Below, piece after piece: positions 47,955-59,585 of a DNA stretch of 64,000 nucleotides (its first letter is position 1; the number at the start of each line of letters is the position of its first letter). Both the position numbers and the translations under genes were made by a program. The stretch covers positions 74,769,169 through 74,833,168 of the forward strand of contig CM043958.1 in NCBI GenBank assembly GCA_014529385.2. Reading direction: 5' to 3'. The notes under the pieces were generated by a model. It had not been told where the DNA came from, ran no database searches, and saw only the letters and a program-made list of their open reading frames with translations. The stretch is from Adiantum capillus-veneris. Its lineage: Eukaryota; Streptophyta; Polypodiopsida; Polypodiales; Pteridaceae.

Positions 47955-48409
47955 TAGTAACCATGTAGTGTGCCAAACGGGCTCCAAAGGCATTCTTGTT
48001 GCCACCAAAGACCATTGCACTTTTTTGAGATTTTCTTGTCTAGGATAGTTGCCACTTCCACCTTAACTTGACATTGAAAGGGAGAGATGGAGAGCCAAAC
48101 ACCTCCCTCTTCCATCACAATGTCTAAATCCACTTTAATTCCCAACTCTTCTAGTTTTAATGGAAAATCTGGCAAATTCTCTCTTCCTTCCTGATCCTCT
48201 CAAAACTTGGATTGATTGTCGATGTAGAGACCTTGTAGCGGCAATAGACAAGCTGCTATTGTGTAGCAAGATTTTATTCTCTCTCATGTGAAACCTACCT
48301 TTCTCTTTGAAGTGATGAAGCCTTATGGTCTTTCTTGTGTCTCCTCCATTCCTCTCATTCTCTCCCTACTCCCTATCGCTAGTAGTGGATAGCAATGCCA
48401 AAGAATGTG
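47955..48409. other. No recognised feature
   Basis: Chance ORFs only; no domain or repeat structure recognised. Confidence 0.5.
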
Positions 48410-48900
48410 TATTACTTGGGTAATTGCCCTGGGTATTGACCTCGCTCGCTTTTTGGTTTTCTTGGAAGTTTTTGCTCAGTGTTTGGTAAGACTCGGCCAT
48501 AACTTTCACAAAAATTGATCAAATTCAATTCTAAAAGTTGTTGTGAGCTGCGAGTATAGTGAGGAAGCTCTGGAGTAGAACTCACTTCATTTTGACAAGT
48601 TAGACATCATACGAGTATGATGTCTAACAGGCACTTTTAGAGACCAAAATTGAGATCTGAGTATACCAAGGTGTTAAGCACCACAAGACAAGCTCATAGG
48701 ACAAATTTTGTCAAAATCAAAGCACATTGACATTATACGCGTATAATGTCTAATGCCAATATTTGGAAGGCAAATTTCACTTTTGCCACATAGGGGGTTG
48801 GGAAATGATGTGTTGAGATTGCTTGCAAAATTTCATCTCATTTGGACACATACTTTTGCACTTAAAGAGATTTTTGTAGATACAAGAAGGTAAAGGTGAA
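48410..48900. repeat. Scrap of A-like spacer with two palindromes
   Basis: Carries two copies of the family palindrome: 48603-48624, with one centre change (ACGAGT), and 48729-48750, in which both arms carry the change (GACATT...AATGTC), so it stays perfectly self-complementary. The surrounding text resembles the A/B spacers in style but is not an alignable copy by eye. It is probably a fragment of a related element. Confidence 0.65.
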
Positions 48901-48989
48901 AAAGTGATGATTTTGAGCAATTTTGACATCCAATTTTTTTTTTAATCACATATTCTTATTGTATTCATCAAGGAGTACCTTGGGTAAAC

Positions 48990-51400
48990 CTTTTTGTGTA
49001 GTATGGTTCATGGTCATGAGTGGACTTACATGCATGAAATAGTACTAGGACAAATTGCATCTTTCTTGAAATGCAAGTCTTGTCACCACGTGTTCAGTGG
49101 TAATGCCACTAGGATCAAAGAGCATTTGCTCAAAGTGACAGGAAATTTTGGACCTTGTAGTTTACCTCCATGAGATACCTATGAAAGATTTTTGGATTAT
49201 GGACAAAAGGTAAAGGTTATCCTTGAGAGTAAAAATAAAGGGTCATGCAAAAGCGATTGTAGTCAGGGAAGAACACATCCAATGGATGAAGACATATCTG
49301 TTCCAAATGAGGGAATGGATTTAATGGGCACAAATAATAGGGAGAAAAAATTTTCTAATCTTTGTTTCCAGATTGAAGTGCATGGTACAATATCTTTCAA
49401 ACCAGGTTCATCTAGTCATGCATTTAATTCAAAGAGAAAATGTAAAAATAGTATTGAGGGATATCTATGGATCAAACACTCCATCAAGATTTGGATAAAC
49501 AATGGTTATACATGCTGCATTTGAAGTCTACACAAGCATTTCTTACATGTGGTATTCCATTCAATGTAGTTTGCAACCTTATCTTCAAAGATGCATTGAT
49601 GAGCACCGCAAAGAAAAAAGGGTTTGTGATGATGGATTCTAACAAAATGTGCATAGAGTATGCTGACAAAGTCAAAGATGAGGTAGAAAATATGCTCAAA
49701 GGTCTAGTGTTGTGATACGTTCCTACCGTTGGATTCACTATAGCTTTGGATGGATGGAACAATTATCAAAAGAAGCCTTTAATCAATGTAATGTTGATTT
49801 TTCCTCAAGGTCCAGTATTCTTAGAAGCCATTGACACGTGTTTGAAAGAAAAAACAATCCCCTTTATTTCAAAGATCTATGAGCATACCATATCAAAAGT
49901 TGGAGAGCCAAGGAATGTAACAGCCATCATTACCAACACTGCTACAAATTATAAATGTGTAAGTCTTGCAAGTCAAGCAAAGTACCCGTAATTAACATGA
50001 ATACCATGTGATGCACATACTATCAATTTTCTTTTGAAAGAAATTGTCAAAGTTAACAAAATGAAGACCACTTTTCCAGAAACAAACACAATAGTAAAAT
50101 TCATTAGAGAGCATAAACTTTTAGATGCTTTTTCAGAACAAAGTCACCTAAGAAGGTATAACAAATTGTGACTAGGTTTGCTACTGCCTCGGGGGATACA
50201 CTATGTAATCATGTTAATGTACCATGTGAGTTTAGCAGGAGGGGTTTTAAAATTAAAAAAATTAGGCAATTTAATAGAGATACATTAAAATAAGAGGTTT
50301 TTATATTTAATTTTGGAAAAATCCTAAGATAAGGGGTCATTTTATTCATTCAAACATGGTAAAAGGGGGGTTTTTTAATTGCTCCATGAATGCACGTCAT
50401 ATAGGGGGTACTAAATAGTACACCACCCCCCGAGGCTACTGCATATTATGTGTTGTCAACATTGAAAGAAGTTTGGTATGCACTGGGTGGAGTTAGTTGC
50501 CAGCAGGCAATGGGATGCATGGCTTAGCAAATATCTTAGCTACCAAGCTACAACATCAAGGGTTCGTTAACTCTTCAATTCTCCAGTCTTTTGAAGAAAT
50601 GTGGAAAAGGTTGTCAATGTTACAAAACCCTTTGTTGATTTTCTACACTTTGGTGGATAAATATTTCTTTTTGTTTGGTAAGGTGTATTGTTATATGTCA
50701 AAAACCATTGAAAAGCTTCATAAACAATTTCAAGGATACACTGCTATAGACACAAAAAAAAATTGGTTTCATGTGCAGAATCTCGGTGGGTGCAAGTGCA
50801 CACACTATTACATAGCACGGCATTTTATTTGGATCCAAAGATTTAGCTTCATAAACAATCCTCCAATTCTGAAGCGGTGTGTGGTTTCAAAATTGTGTGC
50901 ACCCAACTCTTAGGTCCTGAAGAGGAAAAAGATGCATTTCACCAATGTGTTGACTATGAAAATAAGGTTGGTGATCCTTGGCATATTGACAATATCAAAA
51001 AAGTCAGCGCGTCTATGAGGTGGAAAGAATATGGTGGAGAAAATATAGAATTGCAACATGCAGCTATCAGAGTATTATATGTTGTTGCTTCAAGTGGTAG
51101 TTATGAGAGAAATTGGTCTGCATTTGACTTTCTACACACTAAAAATTGAAATAAATTGCAACCAAAATGAGCCGAGGCTCTGTTATATGTGTTTTGTAAT
51201 ATGAGATTGTTCCATGCTCCAACCAACATTGCCTTGCGAGTAGTAGAACATTGCTTTGATATAAAGAAAATGCATGAGGCATTTGTTTCTCTGGTGCAAA
51301 GTGATGAGGAGACGGAGTGGGAGGTGGCTTGATAATGTCCAGACATGGAAGAAGTTGATAATATGGTTCTGGTGTTTGATTGTGAAGACATTGTTTAAAA
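48990..51400 (+). pseudogene. hAT-superfamily transposase (BED / DUF659 / hATC), degenerate
   Basis: Readable in order across broken frames. A BED-type zinc finger lies at about 49060-49175 (C-K-S-C-H-H-V-F-S-G-N-A-T-R-I-K-E-H-L). A DUF659-like block lies at about 49470-50160 (C-G-I-P-F-N-V-V, C-D-A-H-T-I-N-F-L-L-K). A middle part at 50440-50900 contains S-F-E-E-M-W-K-R. The hAT C-terminal dimerisation domain is at about 50930-51330 (W-W/R-W-K-E-Y-G-G, E-L-Q-H-A-A-I-R-V-L, S-Y-E-R-N-W-S-A-F, L-H-T-K-N). In-frame stops occur at 49172, 49712, 49990, 50168 and 51148. It is typical of domesticated or dead plant hAT copies; here it is dead. No terminal repeats were found. Confidence 0.85.
50188..50434. 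mobile_element. 247-bp hAT-type MITE inside the hAT pseudogene
   Basis: Starts CTCGGGGG and ends CCCCCCGAG, flanked by perfect 8-bp duplications GCTACTGC at 50180-50187 and 50435-50442. An inner pair (ATACACTAT near the left end, and ATAGTACAC near the right) extends the inverted termini imperfectly. No coding capacity. The transposase reading resumes cleanly across the site (F-A-T-A, then Y-Y-V-L-S-T-L). An 8-bp duplication is the hAT hallmark. Confidence 0.85.
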
Positions 51401-52230
51401 TCACTTTTGGTATAATGTACTTGTAATCCGCTTTCTTTTGTTGGCCCAAAGTTATGATCTCTCTCTTTTTACCATATCACTCTATGTCATGTTGTCTATC
51501 ACTTTTATGTTACACATATTGTATACAATTCTCATATATGGTTGAAAAAGACACAACGTGATAAATATTTGAGCTGATTATATAGAATGATTACATAAGA
51601 ATTTCTTGAATGATTACAACAATAGAATTAAATGCTTTTACAACTCAGCATGTTGAGTGAGATCGGTCAAAATCTCATTCAAACAAAATTCATTAGAGCC
51701 AAATGATGCAGTGAAAAAGGTGTTGAGGTTAGTTGTGGTAGCTGCAATGTCTTTTCAAGAGGACCAAACTTTTCATTCTACTTGGCGAGCTTGCTTTGAG
51801 CTAGTGCAAGATCTCTTCTGGTGGTATTGAGTAGTGTCTCAAGCTCTAAAATCTTTATTGCAATCTTGCAGGAGTTTGACCTTACCTAGCTTTCCATCTC
51901 CACAATAACTTCATGCTCAAGGATCATTGGATGCTTTTATGATGGAGGGGGCCTTTGTTGGTTCTGGTGTTGAAACCTTGTCGACAATGCGTCCAAGCCC
52001 ATCACCCATGTTAGGAGGCTTATCATCTTAGCTAACTATACCAAGGCTCTCGCATGTGAAAGTTCTCTCTTTCTACGTAAGTTTTTGGTGATGAAGTCGT
52101 GGTTTTAGTTGTGTCCATCTAGGAGCTATTTTTGTTCCTTATGCACCATACATGCATCCAAAATGGTTTTTGACCATAGGAATAGATAGAGCACGTTCTA
52201 AGGAAGCTATTGAGTGCATTAAAGGCCTAA
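51401..52230. other. No recognised gene; probably 5' part of the element D LTR
   Basis: No ORF of note and no clear LTR start. It may include U3 of element D, but I cannot set a border. Confidence 0.35.
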
Positions 52231-52231
52231 A

Positions 52232-52723
52232 CCAACCTGCCCAAAATATGTTGTTTATCTTAGGCACAAATTTTCCCAAGTGTCAAAATTTGTTTTTGAG
52301 CACATGAGATTGATGAGGATGCTCTGTATATTCTACGTAGCAGGTTTTTTTGCATTTGGAGCACTATAGCTACATGAAATCAACATATTAAGCTTGCGGT
52401 AAAGATGCTATTTATCTTAAGTGTGATTTTTCTTGAGTGTTAGAAATCACTTTTGAGCACATGAGATTTTTGAGGATACTATGCACATTCTACGTAGCAA
52501 GTCTAGTTGCATTTGGAGCATTATAGCTACATGAAATCACATATTTGGCTTGCGATAAACATTTTGTTTATCTTAGGTGCACTTTTGCCTGAGTGTCAAA
52601 AATGACTTTTGAGCACATCAAGTTGTTAAGGATACTCTGTGAATTCTAGGTAGTATGTTTTGTTTCATTAGAATCATCATAGCTATACAAATTCATCGGG
52701 TGGGTAAAGCTTGCAGTAAAGAA
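52232..52723. repeat. Three tandem ~160-bp units in the element D LTR
   Basis: Units start near 52232, 52403 and 52561. Each has T-T-T-A-T-C-T-T-A, then AAAATNNCTTTTGAGCACAT, GAGGATACT, TTCTACGTAGCA and ATAGCTACATGAAATCA, diverged from unit to unit. The opening TATCTTAGG is a half-site of the palindrome found downstream. Confidence 0.75.
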
Positions 52724-52909
52724 AGTAGCTTTTCATGTTTGACACACATTTGAGACCGATCTAGGTGAGAGCATACTAGGCTTGGGTTTTTTGAGAGATT
52801 AGCTATCTCTTGTAGCCTCCATGCACTAGTCAAGTTAGCTACGCCCCACGGATTGATATTTTATGTCTGTGGTTTTTGCTTTTATAGCATCGATATAGTG
52901 AGGCTTGGT

Positions 52910-52945
52910 AGTCGGCTGACATTTTAATGTCGTTTCCGGGGATGA
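52910..52945 (+). promoter_or_regulatory. Element D: LTR end and diverged primer binding site
   Basis: The LTR end is probably ...GGCTGACA at 52921, then TTTTAATGTCGTTTCCGGGGATGAG, which aligns with TTTGGCGCCGCTGCCGGGGACGAG of A. The GCC core is changed, so the site would no longer prime well. This marks the start of a further LTR element on the plus strand. Confidence 0.6.
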
Positions 52946-54600
52946 GGTAACTTAGAATAGAGAAAAACCCAAAGCATTCAATAAAATTTACATTTCTTCC
53001 TCTAGTTTCAACTAGAGTAAAACACCTTTGATTTTATCATTGTTGAGAGGTGCTTGAGATTAGGGATACTCGGTAAGGACCTTGGCAGCATTGGTTTAGC
53101 AGGACAGATTAGGTGAAGGATCCTTGAGACTAGCTAGTGGTCGGTAAGGGTATCACCTAAGTAGAAAATAAAGATTTGAGACTGAAAGTTGAACTTTTCC
53201 ACATTTTTCACTCTTTTCTCATGTTCAATAGTAGTAGGGTAAGTAGAAAACCATCAAGACTGCATCTGATCTGAGGTGCATTGAAGAGAACCAAAAAATT
53301 TCCAACTCTATCTTACGTGCACCTAAGATAGACATGGGGTTTTTGGAACTAAAACTGTGAAATTGAACTTTCAAGGTTGTAGACCAACTTGTTTAGACCA
53401 TCCCCATTGATTTTGGAAACATTTGGATTACTAAAAGGCCTGGTCAAGCCCAAATCTAGAAAAAACTACCAACTTTCGAGACAATTGATAAAAGTGAAGT
53501 TAATTTATGCTAAATGTTGAAACCATGGTATGGGTAGATCTCAAAACTTGTGGAAAATCAATCTGTAAAGCAAAAATATTAAAAGGTCAAATTCTAGTAG
53601 AGTTTTATCTTAGACGTGCCTAAGATAAACTTCCATCCAGAGGGTGAATTTTACCAAATTTTCAACTCATATGGCTTCATTGGAACATTATATAGCTCTT
53701 GAGAAAATTTGAACAAGTTTAGAGCTATGCAAGGGTAAAAAATACCAAGAAAGCTGAAAACCTCTACCATGGGACCAAAAAGGGTGACAGAACACTGGTA
53801 AATTGTCCAAACTTTGTGAAACTCAGTGAACAAGCTTGAAATCACACATAGGAACCTACAAAAGTCTCATTGGGAAAAATGTTGTTGAAATAGGGAAATT
53901 TTATCTTAGGTGCGCCGAAAATAAAATTTTCACTAAAAGGGCACTCTTATTAATTTGACACCAGGATTGCATGTAAAACTCCAAGAAAATCACATTGGAA
54001 AAAAATATCCTAAAATAGTAAATATCTTATGCGTGTCGAAGATAAATGTTTCTACCAAAGTGATTTTTTTATCTTGACACCAGGGTTAGCATTGTCTTAT
54101 CATAGGAACCCCATTCAAGTGGTCAAAGTTCAAATTTGGGAGAACTTTATCATTGACACACCAAAGATAGTTTTTCTCCTAAAAAGATGATTTAGGAAAA
54201 ATTTTCATTGACATAGCTTCCTTTGAACATTATAGGCAACTTTGAAGCCGTGCAAAGACTTGAAACACCAAAACAAATGAAAAGCTTCAAGACGGGACAA
54301 AAAGGGATGGTAAATCACTCACACAAAGTTTGAACTTTGTGAAACTGTGTGCAGAGGCTTGAAACTACATGTAAAAACCCAAGAAAATAACCTTGGGCAA
54401 AAATATATTGAAATAGGGAAAAATTATCTTAGGCGTGCCAAAGATAAATTTTTCAGCAGAAGATGAATTTTGTGAATTTGACACCAAGGATATCTTTGTC
54501 AGGCTGTGAGGACCCCATCCAAGTGATAAAAGTTAAAGTTACTCCCACGATGAAGTGTAACCATCTTAGGTGTGCCTAAGATAGCATGTATAACATTTCA
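52946..54600 (+). other. Element D leader with seven dispersed palindromes of a second type
   Basis: No gene supported. Seven 20-bp sites with consensus ATCTTAGGTGTGCCTAAGAT lie at 53310-53329, 53607-53626, 53903-53922, 54024-54043, 54149-54168, 54427-54446 and 54563-54582. The last is the cleanest, with 8-bp arms around TGTG. Spacing is 120-300 bp. Between them a paragraph-like block (G-A-C-A-C-C-A-G-G, TTCAACTTTGTGAAACT) recurs in diverged form. The sequence layout is the same as in the A/B leader with a different palindrome. Confidence 0.75.
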
Positions 54601-55979
54601 CAATTATGACACATTATGTGTATCCAGTGGTTAGAGGAAGGAATGGCTAGATACCTTGTAGCTTCATATTGACAATTGTGGAATCACATATGGTTTTAAG
54701 TGCTAGTATGCAAGAAATCACGTCTTGGTAGAAAAGGGAAAGGCATGGCTCAGAAGCATTGTGTGTGAACCAAAGAGCATCTTTCTAGGTTTGAAGTATT
54801 TGTTAATTGCTTGTCTCCATCTATTTGGTGCTACATAATCTTGGTACTTTGGAAGAAAATTTGAGTAGGGCATGCGGAACCGCCAACGTCAAGGCGAGAT
54901 TACATTGGTCCAGTCCCCGCCTAGTGGAAGCATCCACTCAGATAGCATGGAGAGGTCGGATGACTGCGGCCACGTCAATCCGCCGCTAGCAATTGTCTAG
55001 CTTATGCTACTAACTGAAACCCTCACCGGTTTCATCGTGCCATGAAACAATGCAAAAAAGTTCTTTTGTTTCCTTTCCTCAGCAACGAACGAGTAAGGAA
55101 AACTATCATTTCTCTTATTTCAAGCATTAACCGCATCATCTTCGTAGGAATAACCGGGATTGTCGTTGATATTTTTTTAACATCACTTACGTAATCGATA
55201 TCATTATTTACGCATTTTCCTGTTAGAAATGATTTTTCACTTGCCCCATCATATTTCACTTCCTGTCTACCATTGTTATTGGCCTTAACGCCATAATTAT
55301 GAACCTCGTAACCATTGTTTGTGTCCTTGACACCATCGTTGTTGACAACGTACCTCGCTAGGATATCGTATAGAAAAGATGCTAGCGAACTTTTCGTGGT
55401 TGGTCTTTTGTTTAGTTTTTTTTCTTTTAGCTCTCGATACGCCGGTGCATATGGCCAGAGAACCAAAGGTTTGAGAGGGATTCGGCCGGGGTGAGAACTG
55501 GCGTGTTAGCATTAACAATCATGCTCTCATATTTTAAATCAGTCGTTACAGGGTCAGTGAGCTAGCTTGTATAATAGAGGAGCTAGCTTGTATAATAGAG
55601 GAAAGAAAAGAAAAGAGGGATTCCCTAACTACAAAACAAGGTGTTTTTTCAAAACAACTTTATCTTTTGTTGAGGGCAAAAAAGGGCACTCAAACGCAAG
55701 CAACAAAGGGGGAGAAGCTTTCATGACTTCCCACGGTGTGGCCATTACTTCCAGAAACAGCTGGTTTCACCGTTATGAGCCAGTTATTGAAAAAGCGTTC
55801 GCACGCTTGTGGGGCGAAAGGCCAAAGGAGGACTCCTTTTCTTGCCTATAGGTTCTTATGGTCCAAAGGACTTCAACAAAGGCGCTTTTTGGAGTCGTAG
55901 CTCTTTGATTCACCCCTAGCCACAAGTCATCCCCGTATTTTGCCACATACGTGAGTTCGATCCTCTAAGGCCTCTCTGG
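54601..55979. other. Mixed stretch: element D remains, then probable organellar DNA of unknown content
   Basis: No gene recognised. A 144-codon minus-strand frame (55032-55466, with N-N-D-G and N-N-N-G repeats) is not a family I know. A short exact duplication, GAGCTAGCTTGTATAATAGAG, lies at 55559-55599. From about 54860 base composition becomes less A/T-rich and resembles the rRNA-bearing segment that follows, but the left border of the organellar insert is uncertain. Confidence 0.4.
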
Positions 55980-55984
55980 AGAGC

Positions 55985-56900
55985 TCGATTCAACCTACTC
56001 GTGGCTAGATCAATCGGTTTTGGGTCAAATAGAAACAACACCAAAGATTCAACCTCATTACGCCTACACCTAATGGCTTAAGCCTTTGTTCCCATTTACT
56101 CGCTGACCCATTATGCAAAAGGTACGCCGTTAAAGTGGAAAGTGCGCCAAGCAAGAGCCGACAACGCAAAGCTTCACTCAAGGGTTCGCTCAAGGCAAAC
56201 ATTAGTGGCTTTGCCTGGCTACAGCGCTTTCTTAGCTTTGCGTATGCGTTCCATTACACATTAGTGGCTTTGATTTTGTTTTCAACGCTTTGCTCTTCCG
56301 ACTGATAGTTTGCATCGGATTTCAGGTTTTCTATTGCACTCGCGGCATACGGCGGGGTCTTTTCACCTTTCCCTCACGGTACTTGTGGTATGCTATTGGT
56401 CATTGAGGAATACTTAGGCCGCAAGGGTGGTCCCCCTTAGTCACTACAAAGCGGTCATTATTCAAACACGGTATTCGCGTTTTGCAATAGGAATCAAACT
56501 TGTTACGAAAGATTTACGGGGCTATCACCTTCTTTGGCCAGATCTTCCAACCTTTTCATAATTCCTTGAGGAAGGGGCGAAGACACCGGGTGTCTTCGCC
56601 TTGCCCCTACTACAAGTTCTCCCCTGCACAGGGCTAGGGAAAGCGGAGGTCCCTTTCTCGGGGCCCCTTCCCCTTTCTTTGCCTAATCCGCTTTCGCTCG
56701 CTGCTACTAACGGAGTCTCAGTTGATTTCATTTCCTTTAGCTACAATGATGTTTCAGTTCGCTAAGTCTCTCAAGTCCAAGGCAGAGCCGCAGCACACGG
56801 CATGCCCGGCAAGCTTGGATACAGTTTCCCGATTGGAAACCCATGGATCACAGACGTTATCTCCCCATGGCCTTTTGCCTTTGGAAGCGTCCTTTTTTCT
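55985..56900 (-). pseudogene. rrn26: Organellar 23S/26S rRNA, 5' domain fragment (probably mitochondrial rrn26)
   Basis: Minus-strand landmarks in the correct 5'-to-3' order: GATAACGTCTGTGATCCATG near 56845, GAACTGAAACATCAT and GGAAATGAAATCAACTGAGA near 56720-56762, CCTAAGTATTCCTCAATGACC-like sequence near 56395-56420, GTACCGTGAGGGAAAGGTG at 56354-56383, GGCGTACCTTTTGCATAATG at 56098-56128, and GATCTAGCCACGAGTAGGTTG at 55990-56012. These are conserved parts of bacterial-type large-subunit rRNA, domains I-II. Variable-region insertions and direct repeats (ACATTAGTGGCTTTG twice, near 56199 and 56259) fit mitochondrial rather than plastid DNA. The remaining 3' two thirds are absent, so it is a nuclear-inserted relic. 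Confidence 0.85.
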
Positions 56901-56934
56901 CAATGCCCAGGCATCCATCCAATGCATTCTTTTC

Positions 56935-57012
56935 GATGCTGTAGGAATTGAACCTACCGAACACCGTACAAAATCTTAATGAGTGTTCGATTTACAATCG
57001 CGCAACACTCAA
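56935..57012 (-). pseudogene. tRNA-like remnant (tRNA-Tyr-like, GTA anticodon)
   Basis: Minus strand: an anticodon-like loop TTGTAAA between CGA/TCG, a long variable arm with AACAC/GTGTT, and a perfect T arm GTAGG-TTCAATT-CCTAC. This fits a class II organellar tRNA, but the acceptor stem does not pair. It is probably a degraded organellar tRNA beside the rRNA relic. Confidence 0.35.
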
Positions 57013-59504
57013 CCTGTGGCTGCGTCTTTACTGTATTGGTGAACTGAAAATTGGAGACTCAATTGGCTCAGGATTCATTTTTGTCTTAAATCTAAGAGCC
57101 GCAAGCAGCCCCTAGATGCATGCTAGGTAGCCTTAATCCTGATTCCGAGGACAGCAAGGGCCAAAGTAGTCAAATCTGCTACTTATGGTTTGATAGACCA
57201 AGATCCAGCCATTTCAACGAATGCGCAAGGAAACCGAACCACTGCGCTAATCCCAAGTCGAACTGCTGCAAGCAAGAGGCGAAAGAGCAGTTGCCTTGCT
57301 TATTTTTAAGTGTTAGTATAGTCTATAAAGACTAAGAAGCATGTCTTAACTCAGTACATATACAGAATCGCCCTACGCGGGGCAAGGGATAATAAATTGT
57401 TATGCAAAAACCTTACCTCACATCAAGAAACAAGCTTCAATCTAAACTTCAAAAGAGAAAGGTAGACAGGACATCCAATCTCCTAAAGATCTGCGCCTCC
57501 CACGAACCAATGGATGCAAACAAATGGCGCATCCTTCTATTAAGATGGGCTGAAACAAAAGCCTGTATACTCAACCTATGCGAAGTAGGTACAGTATGGG
57601 ATGATTTTGCATAACTTCAAACTTTCCATACCATATGATGGGGTCTCTCTTTCGTATTATGCTCTTAGCAGCTCTACAATTACGAGCTATTACAGTGTCA
57701 TTCAATCAAGTTATGAATGGCGAATATCTCTCATAGAGCATAAAGTAAGGGAAACAAACAAGAGTGAAAAATATTGGTATTTTGACCCAGTAGATAATAA
57801 TTGTGATAATTATCTCCTGCTAGCTAGAGAAGGATATTTTCACATTTTTGTTTGCCACTGTTAAAAGATCCATCATATAGATAGCCTAGAAGATTTGGAG
57901 TCATTTGGACATTGTTTGCTACTAAAAATTGGGTTTTTAGGAGTTGAAGGTTGTAAATTGGTCCTTTGCAAAAGTGGTTTTGAAAATTTTGACCTAAAGT
58001 TGGAAAACATTTAAAATCAAGTCATAATCTCTTCAGCTAGCAATAATGTCTTTGTTCTAGCACCATTCAAAAAGTTGCGTTGCAATTTAGACAAAGAACA
58101 CCAAATGAGCTAAAGATTGATTAGGCAAGCTAAAACTTTGCAAGTACAACCATTGCATACTGGATCTTATTGCAAAGTAGTTCGGATCAAGGATCAAAAG
58201 ACGAAGAGTACATGTGATTCCAAATCAATCTATTTAGACAAGCCATAGTTTTTCATCGTTTCGAAGGGTTGCAATCAATTCTAATGCATTCGAGTTGGAG
58301 CTGCCCAACTCTTTTCTGTCTAGAAAGCATACAACTACCAAAATTGCTTTGAAACAAGCTATCTTTTCAACCTAAAAAGGAGGAACTTTACCACAAAACA
58401 ATAGAATCTGTGAGGGGATAGCTTTACAAACCAAACACAACATGGATTCAATCCAAGCAAACAGTTCAAGTGGACCAGAACTAGTCAATGGCAGTAGCAA
58501 AATTACAAATGCAATAGAGAATTTGTTATAAATCTATGGCTGTAGTGGTGACAAGGTATTATTTATAGATTTAGAAGCCCATAAGTATCTTATGAGCAGA
58601 AAAAGTATCACATGAGCCACGATCCTATTGACCAGCGTGAAGCACGATCCTGAGAACTTGCACATGTTCACAGATTTGGGGATAATAATTTTGCAAGCTT
58701 TGAATTTAGAGCTTTTGACACAAATTTAGATCTTTTCTAATTGTGTGCTTAAATGGGCTTATTGTACACACAAGAATGCTCCCAAACGCACTGCCTTTTG
58801 ACATTATTTTATAGCTAATTATTCAAGAGTTCATATTGATATTCTAAGTTGTGTGCAAAGTTGTATTCAATAGAAAATATATTGGATTCTATCCCACAAA
58901 AGTAGCTTTTTATGAACTTGTTTTAGATATACATGTGTGTCTTTTCTCTGGTACAGCTATTGCTTTGCTAATCTAGATCGAGCTACTTTGAGTGAAAGTG
59001 CATCAAGTCTTGGTGGGAGAGGAAACATTAACGTTGAGATCTTATTAACATTAACTTTGAGATCTTGTGTTTTTGGTGTATGTGAATGCTACATCCTAGC
59101 TTGCTTTAAATGTATCCAATTATTGTACCATATTCCTAGGTATTACTCATTTAGAGACATCATTATGGTGAATTGGTACTACTATAAAATACACACTCAA
59201 AAGCAACCCTGTCAACATCACAATTTCCACTACAACAAGAAATCGTAATAGAAAACCAAGATCTATAAAAAAAACCAAAAATACAACCATACAAGAATAG
59301 TGTTGTCAAAATAAATATACCTTTCATCCATTAGATCTTAGTGACTACAGGATTTGATAGCACAATGATAAATATGACTATATTTGGGTAGATGTCCTAT
59401 ATTTGCACCCAGTTAAAAAAGATTCTAGAGCTTTCTTTGCCAACCCTTGCCGGCATATCCTTCTGTAGTCTAGTCCATACACTTATCTAGAAAGAAACCC
59501 TTGC

Positions 59505-59510
<6 letters not shown>
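57013..59510. other. About 2.5 kb without recognised genes
   Basis: Up to about 57380 the sequence still looks organellar (mixed composition, CCGCAAGCAGCCCC). After that it is A/T-rich with only short chance ORFs. No domain, repeat array or RNA gene recognised. Confidence 0.45.

Positions 59511-59583
<73 letters not shown>
59511..59583. repeat. Compound (CT)n(CA)n microsatellite
   Basis: About 31 bp of CT followed by about 41 bp of CA. The V-C-V-C ORF across it is an artefact. Confidence 0.97.

Positions 59584-59585
<2 letters not shown>

Noticed and set aside
47737-48020. Gly-rich minus-strand ORFs
   Set aside because: They translate the poly-C run.
55032-55466. 144-codon minus-strand ORF as a gene
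   Set aside because: No recognisable domain and low-complexity Asn/Gly repeats; it may be organellar but cannot be supported.
55985-56900. Functional rRNA gene
   Set aside because: Only the 5' third is present, with insertions and changes in conserved loops.
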